Below, piece by piece: positions 41,597-51,431 of a stretch of 64,000 nt of DNA (position 1 is its first letter; every line of letters begins with the position of its first letter). Made by a program: the position numbers and the translations under genes. Source of the DNA: JAGHEK01 sp044426235 (GTDB lineage Bacteria; Bacillota; Clostridia; Peptostreptococcales; Peptostreptococcaceae); assembly GCA_044426235.1 (NCBI GenBank), contig JAWXUS010000006.1, positions 1 through 64,000 on the forward strand, in the 5' to 3' direction. A model generated the notes under the pieces. It saw only the letters and a program-made list of their open reading frames with translations, ran no database searches and had not been told where the DNA came from.

Positions 41597-42091
41597 ATGA
41601 GAAAAGCTCAAGAGCTTAAATCACAAGTTGTAACTGAGATAGTTGAAAAATTAAATAATTCATCTTCTGCAATAGTTGTTGACTACAAAGGATTAACAGT
41701 TGAAGAAGTTACTGAATTAAGAAAGCAAATGAGAGAAGCTGGTGTTGATTATAAAGTTTATAAGAACACTTTAGTTAGAAGAGCTGCTAAAGAAGTTGGT
41801 ATAGAACAATTTAACGATGAGTTATTAGTTGGTACTAACGCTATAGCATTCGGATACGAAGATCCAGTTGCTCCAGCTAAAATATTAAAAGACTTTATGG
41901 ATACTCATCCAAAGTTAAACTTAAAGATGGGTGTAGTTGAAGGAGAATTCTACAACGAAGCGCAAATAGTTGAATTTGCTAACATACCATCAAGAGAAGT
42001 TCTTCTTGCTAAGTTACTTGGTAGCTTAAAGGCTCCAGTATCAAACTTCGCATACTTAATAGATGCGTTAATAAAGAAAGAAGAAGCTTAA
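41597..42091 (+). CDS. rplJ: Large ribosomal subunit protein L10
   Basis: Stalk base that carries the L7/L12 dimers. The 164-residue protein has the rRNA-binding N-terminal domain (VVDYKGLTVEEVTELRKQMR, YKVYKNTLVRRA) and a C-terminal helix for L12. Start behind AAGGAGGTG; regulated by the L10 leader. Confidence 0.97.
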   Translation: MRKAQELKSQVVTEIVEKLNNSSSAIVVDYKGLTVEEVTELRKQMREAGVDYKVYKNTLVRRAAKEVGIEQFNDELLVGTNAIAFGYEDPVAPAKILKDFMDTHPKLNLKMGVVEGEFYNEAQIVEFANIPSREVLLAKLLGSLKAPVSNFAYLIDALIKKEEA

Positions 42092-42159
42092 TTGTCGATT
42101 TAGATATTAAAAAAGTTGTATAAACTTAAAATATAAAAAATATTCGGAGGTGCTAAAAA

Positions 42160-42522
42160 ATGACAATAGAACAAATATTAGAAGCTATAGAAAACATGAA
42201 AGTTTTAGAATTAAATGAATTAGTTAAAGCTGCTGAAGAGAAATTTGGAGTTTCTGCTTCTGCACCAGTTATGATGGCTGGTGGAGCTGCTGGTGGAGCT
42301 GCTGAAGAGAAAACTGAATTTGATGTAATATTATCAAATGCTGGAGCTTCAAAAGTTGGAGTTATAAAAGCTGTTAGAGAAATAACTGGATTAGGATTAA
42401 AAGAAGCTAAGGAATTAGTTGACAATGCTCCTAAAGCTGTTAAAGAAGGAGTTTCTAAAGACGAAGCTGAGCAAATGAAAGCTAAGTTAGAAGAAGCTGG
42501 AGCTTCAATAGAAGTTAAGTAA
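42160..42522 (+). CDS. rplL: Large ribosomal subunit protein L7/L12
   Basis: Multimeric stalk protein that recruits EF-Tu and EF-G. The 120-residue protein has the N-terminal dimer helix, an alanine/glycine hinge (MMAGGAAGGAAEE) and the conserved factor-binding domain (KTEFDVIL, VREITGLGLKEAKELVD). Terminator and hairpins follow before rpoB. Confidence 0.97.
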   Translation: MTIEQILEAIENMKVLELNELVKAAEEKFGVSASAPVMMAGGAAGGAAEEKTEFDVILSNAGASKVGVIKAVREITGLGLKEAKELVDNAPKAVKEGVSKDEAEQMKAKLEEAGASIEVK

Positions 42523-42541
42523 TTTTTAGATACATTTATAG

Positions 42542-42571
42542 AAGGTGTCTCAAGTACGAGGCACCTTTTTC
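42542..42571 (+). terminator. rplJL terminator or attenuator
   Basis: AAGGTGTCTC and GAGGCACCTT pair, followed by five T. Some read-through to rpoB is likely, as in other bacteria. Confidence 0.85.
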
Positions 42572-42572
42572 T

Positions 42573-42634
42573 AGTATATTTCAAATATACTCAAAGGAGT
42601 CTTCGTTTATAATTTTTAAATAGAGGACTTTTTT
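42573..42634 (+). promoter_or_regulatory. Two further hairpins in the rplL-rpoB gap
   Basis: AGTATAT/ATATACT (42573-42591) forms one perfect hairpin without a T-run. AGTCTTC (42598-42604) with GAGGACT (42623-42629) forms a second, followed by six T. They may process or attenuate read-through mRNA. Beyond them (42635-42750) I see only AT-rich sequence. Confidence 0.5.
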
Positions 42635-42753
42635 ATTACTAAAAAAATTTACAAAAAGATAAATAAAAAAAGAGGATTTAGGACTGGAATTTTGTACATA
42701 ATAACTAATGTATATTTTAACAATGAAATTAATTTATATTAATGACTTACATA

Positions 42754-42782
42754 TTGAAAAACAATTATTATTATGTTAAAAT
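42754..42782 (+). promoter_or_regulatory. rpoBC promoter
   Basis: TTGAAA (42754-42759) and TAAAAT (42777-42782), 17 bases apart, about 60 bases before rpoB. It gives rpoBC its own transcription besides read-through. Confidence 0.75.
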
Positions 42783-42843
42783 TATTAGATGCGTTATAAT
42801 GAATTATAGTTTTATTTTTTGATTATTGAGAGGTGAAAAGTGA

Positions 42844-45800
42844 ATGCCACATCCTGTCACGATAGGTAAAAGAACTAGAATGAGCTTTTCTAAAATAAAA
42901 GAAATAGCTGACGTACCAAACCTTATAGAATTACAGGTAGATTCTTATAAGTGGTTTATAGAAGAAGGTTTAAAGGAAGTATTTGAAGATATATCTCCTA
43001 TAGAAGATTATACTGGAAATCTAATACTTGAATTTTTAGACTATTCATTAGATGATAAACCTAAATACGATATAGAAGAATGTAAAGATAGAGATGCAAC
43101 GTATTGTGCGCCTCTTAGAGTAAAAGTTAGACTTATTAATAAAGAAACTGGAGAAATAAAGGAACAAGAAGTTTTTATGGGAGACTTCCCTTTAATGACA
43201 GAAAAAGGAACATTTATAATAAATGGTGCCGAGAGAGTTATAGTAAGTCAGTTAGTTAGATCTCCAGGAGTATATTATGCACTTGAAAGAGATAAAACAG
43301 GAAAGAAATTGATATCTTCTACTGTTATACCAAACAGAGGAGCATGGTTAGAATATGAAACAGATTCTAACGATATAGTTTCTGTAAGAGTTGATAGAAC
43401 GAGAAAACAACCAGCTACAGTTTTACTTAGAGCTTTAGGTATAGGAACTGATGCAGAAATTATGGATTTACTAGGTGAAGACGAAAGAGTAATGGCTACC
43501 CTAGAAAAAGATAACACTACAACTGTTGAAGAGGGATTAATTGAAATTTATAAGAAATTAAGACCAGGAGAGCCTCCAACTGTGGAAAGTGCATCATCAC
43601 TTATAAAAGCTCTATTCTTCGATGCTAAGAGATATGATTTAGCTAAAGTTGGTAGATATAAATTTAACAAGAAGTTAGCACTTTGTTATAGAATTATGAA
43701 CAAAATATCAGCTGACGACATTATAAATGAAGAAACTGGAGAAATTTTTGTAGGTGCTGGAGAAAAAATCTCTTATGAAGTAGCTAGAAAAATACAAGAT
43801 TCAGGAATAAACAACGTAAAACTTTTAGTTAACGAAGTTGAAGTAAAAGTAACAGGGAATAATTTTGTTGATATTAGATCACATATCAATTTTAACATAG
43901 ATGAGTTAGGAATAAAAGAAAATGTTCACTACCCAACACTAAAAGAAATTTTAGAAGAATGTAGTGATGAAGAAGAAATAAAAGAAGCTATAAAGTTAAG
44001 AGCTAAAGAATTAGTTCCAAAACATATATTACTAGATGATATAATAGCGTCTATTAGTTATCAATTCAATTTATTCCATGACCTAGGATATATAGACGAT
44101 ATAGATCATTTAGGAAATAGAAGAATAAGAAGTGTTGGTGAACTTTTACAAAACCAAGTTAGAATTGGTTTATCTAGAATGGAAAGAGTAATAAAAGAAA
44201 GAATGACAGTACAAGATATGGAAGCTATAACTCCACAAGTACTTGTTAATATAAGACCAGTGTCTGCAGCTATTAAAGAATTCTTTGGTAGTTCTCAGTT
44301 ATCTCAGTTCATGGATCAAACTAATCCATTATCTGAGTTAACACATAAGAGAAGATTATCTGCATTAGGACCTGGAGGACTTTCAAGAGAAAGAGCAGGA
44401 TTTGAGGTTCGTGACGTTCATCATTCTCACTATGGAAGAATGTGTCCGATAGAAACTCCTGAAGGACCAAATATAGGTCTTATAAACTCTTTAAGTACGT
44501 ATGCGAAAATAAATGAATTTGGTTTCATTGAATCTCCATACAGAACAGTTGATAAAGAACTTGGTAAAGTTACTAACGTAATAAAATATTTAACTGCAGA
44601 TGAAGAAGATTTATTCATAAGAGCGCAGGCAAATGAACCTCTTGAAGAAGATGGAACTTTCGTTAATAATAGAGTTGTTTGTAGAACTAAAAATGGTGCC
44701 GTTGAACTAGTTGCAATTAAGAATGTTGATTTTATGGATATATCTCCAAAGCAAGTTGTTTCAATAGCAACAGCTATGATACCATTCTTAGAAAATGATG
44801 ATGCCAACCGTGCACTTATGGGATCAAACATGCAACGTCAAGCAGTACCATTAGTAAGAAGAGAAGCTCCAATTATCGGAACTGGAGTTGAATATAGAGC
44901 TGCAAAAGATTCTGGTGCAGTTGTTGTTGCTATAAACTCTGGTATAGCAGAGAGAGTAACAGCTGATGAAATAGTAATTGCAAAAGAAGATGGTACAAAA
45001 GATAGATACAAGTTACTTAAGTTTAAACGCTCGAATCAAGGTACTTGTATTAACCAAACTCCAATAATAAATGCTGGAGAAAAAGTTAATGCAGGGGATG
45101 TTATAGCAGATGGACCTTCAACTGATCTTGGAGAAGTTGCACTTGGAAGAAACTGTTTTATAGCATTCATGACTTGGGAAGGTTATAACTATGAGGATGC
45201 TATCCTTATAAATGAGAGACTTGTTAAAGAAGATAGATTATCAACAATTCATATAGAAGAATATGAGTGTGAAGCAAGAGATACAAAACTTGGACCAGAA
45301 GAAATTACTTGTGATATTCCAAATGTTGGAGAAAATGCAATTAAGAATCTTGATAAAAGAGGTATCATAAGAATAGGTGCTGAAGTAGATTCAGGAGATA
45401 TATTAGTAGGGAAAGTGACTCCTAAAGGTGAAACTGAGCTTACTGCTGAAGAAAGATTACTTCGTGCTATATTTGGAGAGAAAGCTAGAGAAGTTAGAGA
45501 TACATCTCTTAAAGTTCCTCATGGTGAAAGTGGTATAATTGTTGACATTAAAGTATTCACAAGAGAAAATGGAGATGACTTATCACCAGGAGTTAATGAA
45601 TTAGTTAGATGTTATATAGCTAAGAAGAGAAAAATAACTGTTGGAGATAAGATGGCAGGACGTCACGGTAATAAAGGGGTAATCTCTAGAATATTACCAG
45701 AAGAAGATATGCCATTTATGGAAGATGGAACACCTCTTGATATAGTGCTTAATCCTCAAGGGATACCATCTCGTATGAACATCGGTCAGGTTCTTGAAGT

Positions 45801-46611
45801 TCACTTAGGACTTGCAGCTAAATCTTTAGGATGGCATGTTGCTACATCAGTATTTGATGGTGCTAAGGAAGCAGACATAAGAAAAGCATTAGTAGATGTT
45901 GGATATCCAGAAGACGGAAAATTAACATTATATGATGGAAGAACTGGAGAAACATTTGATAACAGAATAACTGTTGGATATATGTATATGTTAAAACTAC
46001 ATCACTTAGTTGATGATAAATTACATGCAAGAAGTACTGGACCTTACTCTTTAGTTACTCAACAACCTCTTGGAGGAAAAGCACAATTTGGAGGACAAAG
46101 ATTTGGGGAAATGGAGGTTTGGGCCCTTGAAGCATATGGAGCAGCACACATACTACAAGAAATTCTTACTGTTAAATCAGATGATGTTGTAGGTCGTGTT
46201 AGAGCATATGAAGCAATAGTTAAGGGTGAGAATATTCCAGAGCCAGGAATACCAGAATCATTCAAAGTTCTTATAAAAGAACTTCAAAGTTTATGTCTTG
46301 ATGTAAAAGTATTAACAGAAGGTGAAGAAGAAGTTGAAGTTAGAGAAGACATCGATATAGATGACGATTCTACTACTTTTGAAATAACATCTGTTACAGG
46401 AGATATAAAAGAACTTGAGGAAACTCATTTAATTCAAGATTTAGAAGAGACTAATTCAAAAGAAATTTCTGATGAAGGTGCAGAATTTGAATCAGATGAA
46501 AGTATGGATTTTGAAAAAGAAGCTGAAGAAGTTGATTTTAATGATAATGTAGAATTCGAAGATGGTTTCGAAAACGACACATTTGAAACTTATAGCGATG
46601 ATGAATTTTAA
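42844..46611 (+). CDS. rpoB: RNA polymerase subunit beta
   Basis: Catalytic subunit of RNA polymerase, 1255 residues. The rifampicin-pocket region reads SQLSQFMDQTNPLSELTHKR and then RLSALGPGG, with the key Asp, His and Ser wild-type, so no resistance change is seen. Other landmarks are HYGRMCPIETPEGPNIGLI, KVTPKGE and GDKMAGRHGNKGV. After residue ~1160 there is an unusual tail of nearly 100 residues, very rich in Asp/Glu. ATG at 42844 behind GAGAGGTGA. Confidence 0.98.
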   Translation: MPHPVTIGKRTRMSFSKIKEIADVPNLIELQVDSYKWFIEEGLKEVFEDISPIEDYTGNLILEFLDYSLDDKPKYDIEECKDRDATYCAPLRVKVRLINKETGEIKEQEVFMGDFPLMTEKGTFIINGAERVIVSQLVRSPGVYYALERDKTGKKLISSTVIPNRGAWLEYETDSNDIVSVRVDRTRKQPATVLLRALGIGTDAEIMDLLGEDERVMATLEKDNTTTVEEGLIEIYKKLRPGEPPTVESASSLIKALFFDAKRYDLAKVGRYKFNKKLALCYRIMNKISADDIINEETGEIFVGAGEKISYEVARKIQDSGINNVKLLVNEVEVKVTGNNFVDIRSHINFNIDELGIKENVHYPTLKEILEECSDEEEIKEAIKLRAKELVPKHILLDDIIASISYQFNLFHDLGYIDDIDHLGNRRIRSVGELLQNQVRIGLSRMERVIKERMTVQDMEAITPQVLVNIRPVSAAIKEFFGSSQLSQFMDQTNPLSELTHKRRLSALGPGGLSRERAGFEVRDVHHSHYGRMCPIETPEGPNIGLINSLSTYAKINEFGFIESPYRTVDKELGKVTNVIKYLTADEEDLFIRAQANEPLEEDGTFVNNRVVCRTKNGAVELVAIKNVDFMDISPKQVVSIATAMIPFLENDDANRALMGSNMQRQAVPLVRREAPIIGTGVEYRAAKDSGAVVVAINSGIAERVTADEIVIAKEDGTKDRYKLLKFKRSNQGTCINQTPIINAGEKVNAGDVIADGPSTDLGEVALGRNCFIAFMTWEGYNYEDAILINERLVKEDRLSTIHIEEYECEARDTKLGPEEITCDIPNVGENAIKNLDKRGIIRIGAEVDSGDILVGKVTPKGETELTAEERLLRAIFGEKAREVRDTSLKVPHGESGIIVDIKVFTRENGDDLSPGVNELVRCYIAKKRKITVGDKMAGRHGNKGVISRILPEEDMPFMEDGTPLDIVLNPQGIPSRMNIGQVLEVHLGLAAKSLGWHVATSVFDGAKEADIRKALVDVGYPEDGKLTLYDGRTGETFDNRITVGYMYMLKLHHLVDDKLHARSTGPYSLVTQQPLGGKAQFGGQRFGEMEVWALEAYGAAHILQEILTVKSDDVVGRVRAYEAIVKGENIPEPGIPESFKVLIKELQSLCLDVKVLTEGEEEVEVREDIDIDDDSTTFEITSVTGDIKELEETHLIQDLEETNSKEISDEGAEFESDESMDFEKEAEEVDFNDNVEFEDGFENDTFETYSDDEF

Positions 46612-46650
46612 AAATTTAATATAAATATCAAATAGAAGGGAGAGAACTCC

Positions 46651-49600
46651 TTGTTTGAACTAAACAATTTTGAGTCGATAAAAATAGCATTGGCTTCTCC
46701 AGAGAAAATAAGACAATGGTCAAGAGGAGAAGTAAAAAAACCGGAAACTATAAATTACCGTACATTAAAGCCAGAAAAAGATGGTCTTTTCTGTGAGAGA
46801 ATATTCGGGCCACAAAAAGACTGGGAATGTCATTGTGGAAAATATAGAAGAGTAAGATACAAAGGTGTAGTTTGCGATAGATGTGGTGTTGAAGTTACTA
46901 AATCTAAAGTAAGAAGAGAAAGAATGGGACATATAGAGCTTGCAGCTCCTATGTCTCATATCTGGTACTTCAAAGGTATACCAAGTAGAATGGGACTTTT
47001 ACTTGATATGTCTCCAAGATCTCTTGAAAAGATACTTTATTTTGCATCATACGTTGTTACTGATGCTAAAGAAACAGGTCTTAGCGAAAAGCAATTATTA
47101 ACTGAAAAAGAATATAGAACAGCTGTTGAGAAATACGGTTACAATACATTCGAAATAGGTATGGGTGCTGAAGCTGTAAAGAGACTTCTTGAAAATATAG
47201 ATCTTGAAACGGAAAGTAAAGAATTAAGAGAAGATCTAAAAGATAGCACTGGTCAAAAAAGAGTTAGAACTATTAGAAGATTAGAGGTTGTTGAAGCATT
47301 CAAAAAATCAGGAAACAAGCCTGAATGGATGATATTAGATACAATCCCAGTTATACCACCAGATTTAAGACCTATGGTTCAACTTGATGGGGGTAGATTT
47401 GCAACTTCTGATTTAAATGACTTATATAGAAGAGTTATAAATAGAAATAACAGATTAAAAAGACTTCTTGAACTTGGAGCACCTGATATCATTGTAAGAA
47501 ATGAAAAAAGAATGCTACAAGAAGCAGTTGATGCCTTAATAGATAATGGTAGACGTGGAAGACCAGTTACAGGTCCAGGAAATAGACCATTAAAATCATT
47601 ATCAGACATGTTAAAAGGTAAGCAAGGGCGTTTCCGTCAAAACTTACTTGGTAAACGTGTTGATTATTCAGGGCGTTCTGTTATAGTTGTTGGTCCAGAA
47701 CTTAAGTTCTACCAATGTGGATTACCAAAGAAAATGGCACTTGAATTATTTAAACCATTTGTTATGGATAAGTTAGTAAAAAGCGGAGTATCTCACAATA
47801 TAAAGAGTGCTAAGAATGCTGTTGAAAAACTTAAGCCAGAAGTTTGGGATATACTAGAAGATGTTATAAAAGGTCATCCAGTACTTCTAAACCGTGCCCC
47901 TACTCTTCATAGACTTGGGATACAAGCATTTGAACCGATATTAGTTGATGGAAAAGCTATAAAATTACATCCACTAGTATGTACTGCATACAATGCCGAT
48001 TTCGATGGGGATCAAATGGCAGTACACGTTCCATTATCAGTTGAAGCACAAGCAGAAGCTAGATTCTTAATGCTTTCAGTAAATAATATACTAGCTCCTA
48101 AAGATGGAAGTCCAATAACTACTCCTTCTCAGGATATGGTACTTGGATGCTACTATTTAACTATAGAAGCTCAAGAAGGTGTAAGAGGAACAGGTTCAAT
48201 ATTTAAAGATTTTAATGAAATGTTACTTGCATATCAAACGAATTCAGTTCATTTACATGCATTAGTTAAAGTTAGAGTTAAAAAAGAAGATGGAACTTCT
48301 ACTTTACTTGAAAGTACAGTAGGTAGATTCATATTCAATGAAAATATTCCTCAAGATTTAGGATTTATAAACAGAGAAGAAGATCTTTATGGATTAGAAA
48401 TCAATGATTTAGTAGATAAAAAATTCTTAGGAAAGATAATAGATAAGTGCTTTAGGAAACATGGAAATACTGAAACTGCAGTTATGTTAGACCATATTAA
48501 ATCATTAGGATTTAAGTTCTCAACTAGAGGTGGAATAACTGTTGCTGTTGCTGATATGACAATTCCTGAAGAAAAGAAGATGCACATAAAAGCTGCTGAA
48601 ACTAAAGTAGATAAGTATGAAAAAGCATATAGAAGAGGATTAATATCTAACGAAGAAAGATATGAAAGAGTAATAGAAACTTGGACAGAAACTACTGATA
48701 GAGTGACTGATGCTCTAATGGAGAATCTTTCTAGACTTAATAATATATATATAATGGCCCATTCAGGAGCCAGAGGTTCTAAGAACCAAATAAGACAGCT
48801 TGCAGGAATGCGTGGACTTATGGCCAATGCATCTGGTAAAACTGTTGAAGTTCCAGTAAAATCTAACTTCCGTGAAGGATTATCTGTAATGGAATACTTC
48901 ACATCTTCACATGGTGCCAGAAAAGGTCTTGCCGATACTGCACTACGTACAGCCGATTCAGGTTACTTAACGAGAAGACTAGTTGATGTAAGTCAAGATG
49001 TTATAGTAAGAGAAGTAGATTGTGGAACAACTGATATAACTTTAACTTCAGCTATAAAAGATGGAAATGAAGTTATAGAAGAATTATATGACAGAATAGT
49101 TGGAAGATACACTATTGATTCGATAGTAAATCCAAAAACTAATGAAGTTATAGTAGCATCTGATTCTATGATACAAGAAGAAGAAGCTGAAATTATAGTA
49201 GGACTTGGAATAGAAAATGTGGCTATAAGAACAGTTCTTAATTGTAAAACTAACCACGGAGTATGTTCTAAGTGTTATGGTAGAAACTTAGCAACTGGAA
49301 AAGAAGTTAATATCGGAGAGGCTGTTGGTATAATAGCTGCTCAATCAATCGGAGAACCAGGTACACAGCTTACAATGCGTACATTCCATACAGGTGGGGT
49401 TGCCGGAGGAGATATAACTCAAGGTCTTCCAAGGGTTGAGGAATTATTTGAAGCTAGAAAACCTAAAGGTTTAGCTATAATATCTGAAATAGCAGGTAGA
49501 GTGGAGCTTGAAGATTTAGGTAATAGAAAAGATGTAATAGTAATACCAGAGGTTGGAGAAAAAGAAATTTATCAAATACCTTATGGTTCTAGAATAAAAG

Positions 49601-50139
49601 TTAAGCATGGTCAAATAGTTGAAGCTGGTGACTTATTAACTCAAGGTTCTGTAAATCCACACGATATCGTTAGAGTAAAAGGTATTAGTGGAGTTCAAGA
49701 CTATATAGTTAAAGAAGTTCAAAGAGTGTATAGAATGCAGGGGGTTGATGTTAACGATAAGCATATAGAAGTAATCGTTAGACAGATGCTTTCTAAAGTT
49801 AAAATTGAAGATCCAGGAGATACTGAATTACTTCCAGGAGGATATGAAGATGTCCTAAACTTCAATAAGTGCAACGAAGAAGCAGAAGCTCAAGGTTTAA
49901 GACCTGCTGTAGCTAAGAGAGGTTTACTTGGGATAACTAAAGCATCACTTGCAACAGAGTCATTCTTATCTGCGGCATCATTCCAAGAAACAACTAGAGT
50001 ATTAACAGAAGCTGCTATAAAAGGAAAGCAAGATCACCTAATAGGGCTTAAAGAAAATGTTATAATAGGTAAATTAATACCTGCAGGAACTGGTATGAAA
50101 AGATACAAAAATATAGCTATTGAAAAGACTGAAATTTAG
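46651..50139 (+). CDS. rpoC: RNA polymerase subunit beta'
   Basis: Subunit with the active-site magnesium loop NADFDGDQMAVH. The 1162-residue protein also shows the N-terminal zinc site (CHCGKYRRVRYKGVVCDRCG), the clamp and rudder region, the second zinc site (CKTNHGVCSKCYGR), and the trigger-loop region GEPGTQLTMRTFHTGGVA. Start is TTG behind GAAGGGAGAG. It follows rpoB by 39 bases. Confidence 0.98.
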   Translation: MFELNNFESIKIALASPEKIRQWSRGEVKKPETINYRTLKPEKDGLFCERIFGPQKDWECHCGKYRRVRYKGVVCDRCGVEVTKSKVRRERMGHIELAAPMSHIWYFKGIPSRMGLLLDMSPRSLEKILYFASYVVTDAKETGLSEKQLLTEKEYRTAVEKYGYNTFEIGMGAEAVKRLLENIDLETESKELREDLKDSTGQKRVRTIRRLEVVEAFKKSGNKPEWMILDTIPVIPPDLRPMVQLDGGRFATSDLNDLYRRVINRNNRLKRLLELGAPDIIVRNEKRMLQEAVDALIDNGRRGRPVTGPGNRPLKSLSDMLKGKQGRFRQNLLGKRVDYSGRSVIVVGPELKFYQCGLPKKMALELFKPFVMDKLVKSGVSHNIKSAKNAVEKLKPEVWDILEDVIKGHPVLLNRAPTLHRLGIQAFEPILVDGKAIKLHPLVCTAYNADFDGDQMAVHVPLSVEAQAEARFLMLSVNNILAPKDGSPITTPSQDMVLGCYYLTIEAQEGVRGTGSIFKDFNEMLLAYQTNSVHLHALVKVRVKKEDGTSTLLESTVGRFIFNENIPQDLGFINREEDLYGLEINDLVDKKFLGKIIDKCFRKHGNTETAVMLDHIKSLGFKFSTRGGITVAVADMTIPEEKKMHIKAAETKVDKYEKAYRRGLISNEERYERVIETWTETTDRVTDALMENLSRLNNIYIMAHSGARGSKNQIRQLAGMRGLMANASGKTVEVPVKSNFREGLSVMEYFTSSHGARKGLADTALRTADSGYLTRRLVDVSQDVIVREVDCGTTDITLTSAIKDGNEVIEELYDRIVGRYTIDSIVNPKTNEVIVASDSMIQEEEAEIIVGLGIENVAIRTVLNCKTNHGVCSKCYGRNLATGKEVNIGEAVGIIAAQSIGEPGTQLTMRTFHTGGVAGGDITQGLPRVEELFEARKPKGLAIISEIAGRVELEDLGNRKDVIVIPEVGEKEIYQIPYGSRIKVKHGQIVEAGDLLTQGSVNPHDIVRVKGISGVQDYIVKEVQRVYRMQGVDVNDKHIEVIVRQMLSKVKIEDPGDTELLPGGYEDVLNFNKCNEEAEAQGLRPAVAKRGLLGITKASLATESFLSAASFQETTRVLTEAAIKGKQDHLIGLKENVIIGKLIPAGTGMKRYKNIAIEKTEI

Positions 50140-50163
50140 TATTAATTAAGATTATAAACAATC

Positions 50164-50192
50164 TTGACAGTATTTATATTGAATGATAAAAT
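50164..50192 (+). promoter_or_regulatory. str operon promoter
   Basis: TTGACA (50164-50169) and TAAAAT (50187-50192), exactly 17 bases apart, about 180 bases before rpsL. Confidence 0.85.
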
Positions 50193-50202
50193 ATTAAAGT
50201 GT

Positions 50203-50344
50203 GTAATTAAGAGGTTATTCTTAATTACCATTTTAATATGAATTAGCAGCACCAAACTGCAGTCTATTATAGACATTTAATTGTTGTAACAAATGTTACG
50301 AAAAAAATCAGTTTTAAACTGATAAGTTGGCGATCACATGATCG
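50203..50344 (+). promoter_or_regulatory. Structured rpsL leader with five hairpins
   Basis: In order: GTAATTAAGA/TCTTAATTAC (50203-50228), GTCTA/TAGAC (50262-50274), GTAAC/GTTAC (50286-50299), ATCAGTTT/AAACTGAT (50307-50323) and CGATCA/TGATCG (50331-50344). None has a T-run. Most Firmicutes carry a gene for an L7Ae-like protein in this interval; here there is none, only this leader. A ribosomal-protein regulatory RNA is inferred. Confidence 0.5.
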
Positions 50345-50371
50345 AAAATTTTAAGAAGGAGGTGCAGATGA

Positions 50372-50794
50372 ATGCCAACAATTAATCAATTAGTTCGTAA
50401 GAACAGACAAGCAATAGAGAAAAAATCTACTGCTCCAGCATTACAAAAGGGTTATAACTCTTTACACAAAAAAGCTACAAACGCAAGTGCTCCACAAAAA
50501 AGAGGAGTATGTACTTCAGTTAAGACAGTTACTCCAAAGAAGCCTAACTCGGCTTTAAGAAAAGTAGCGAGAGTTAGATTAACTAACGGAATAGAAGTTT
50601 CTGCTTATATACCAGGAGAAGGACACAACTTACAAGAGCATAGTGTTGTTCTTATAAGAGGAGGAAGAGTAAAAGATCTTCCAGGGGTTAGATACCATAT
50701 ATTAAGAGGAACTTTAGATACTGCAGGTGTTGATAAGAGAATGCAAGCAAGATCTAAGTATGGAGCTAAGAAACCGAAAGCTGCAAAAAAATAA
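50372..50794 (+). CDS. rpsL: Small ribosomal subunit protein S12
   Basis: Decoding-centre protein. The 140-residue protein has TPKKPNSALRKVARVRLTNG with the streptomycin-site lysine intact and the PGVRYHILRG segment. ATG behind AAGGAGGTG. First gene of rpsL-rpsG-fusA-tuf. Confidence 0.98.
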   Translation: MPTINQLVRKNRQAIEKKSTAPALQKGYNSLHKKATNASAPQKRGVCTSVKTVTPKKPNSALRKVARVRLTNGIEVSAYIPGEGHNLQEHSVVLIRGGRVKDLPGVRYHILRGTLDTAGVDKRMQARSKYGAKKPKAAKK

Positions 50795-50835
50795 TATAAC
50801 AATTAATTATAAGTGCGGTGCTTTAAATATATAGT

Positions 50836-50865
50836 GATATTTATGGCATCACGGCGTGAAATATC
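50836..50865 (+). promoter_or_regulatory. Hairpin between rpsL and rpsG
   Basis: GATATTT and AAATATC pair around a 16-base loop (ATGGCATCACGGCGTG). The 118-base gap is long for this operon. In E. coli S7 binds the rpsL-rpsG gap to repress translation. A similar role here is a guess. Confidence 0.4.
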
Positions 50866-50912
50866 GTTGAGTACCTATGATTTAAGATTAAATAATTAAG
50901 GAGGGAAGTTTA

Positions 50913-51383
50913 ATGCCAAGAAAAGGTAGTGTTCCAAAAAGAGAAGTACTAGCTGATCCAATGTATGGAAGTAAGGTAGTAACTAAATTAATCAACAACT
51001 TAATGGTTGATGGAAAAAGAGGGAAAGCTCAAACAATAGTTTATGATGCTTTCGCTATAATAGCAGACAAAACAGGAGAAGAAGCTTTAGAAGTATTTAA
51101 TACTGCAATGGAAAATATAATGCCAGTATTAGAAGTTAAAGCTAGAAGAGTTGGTGGATCAAACTATCAAGTACCTATAGAGGTTAGACCGGAAAGAAGA
51201 CAAACTTTAGGTTTAAGATGGTTAGTAAACTATACTAGATCTCGTGGAGAAAAAGGAATGGTTGAAAAGCTTGCTAAAGAAATAATGGATGCAGCTAACA
51301 ACACAGGAGCTTCAGTTAAGAAGAAAGAAGATACTCATAAAATGGCAGAAGCTAATAAGGCATTTGCTCATTACAGATTCTAA
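50913..51383 (+). CDS. rpsG: Small ribosomal subunit protein S7
   Basis: Assembly-initiating head protein of the 30S subunit. The 156-residue protein has the typical MPRKGSVPKREVLADPMYGS start and VGGSNYQVPIEVRPERRQTL. ATG behind AAGGAGGG. Confidence 0.98.
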   Translation: MPRKGSVPKREVLADPMYGSKVVTKLINNLMVDGKRGKAQTIVYDAFAIIADKTGEEALEVFNTAMENIMPVLEVKARRVGGSNYQVPIEVRPERRQTLGLRWLVNYTRSRGEKGMVEKLAKEIMDAANNTGASVKKKEDTHKMAEANKAFAHYRF

Positions 51384-51431
51384 TAAATAAAAGTAGTGAT
51401 AACTAATTAGAGTTATCAAAGGAGGAGAACC

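Noticed and set aside
42153..42584. 143-codon - strand frame opposite rplL
   Set aside because: Shadow of the GCT/GAA-rich rplL coding sequence; Ser/Ala-rich product without a ribosome site.
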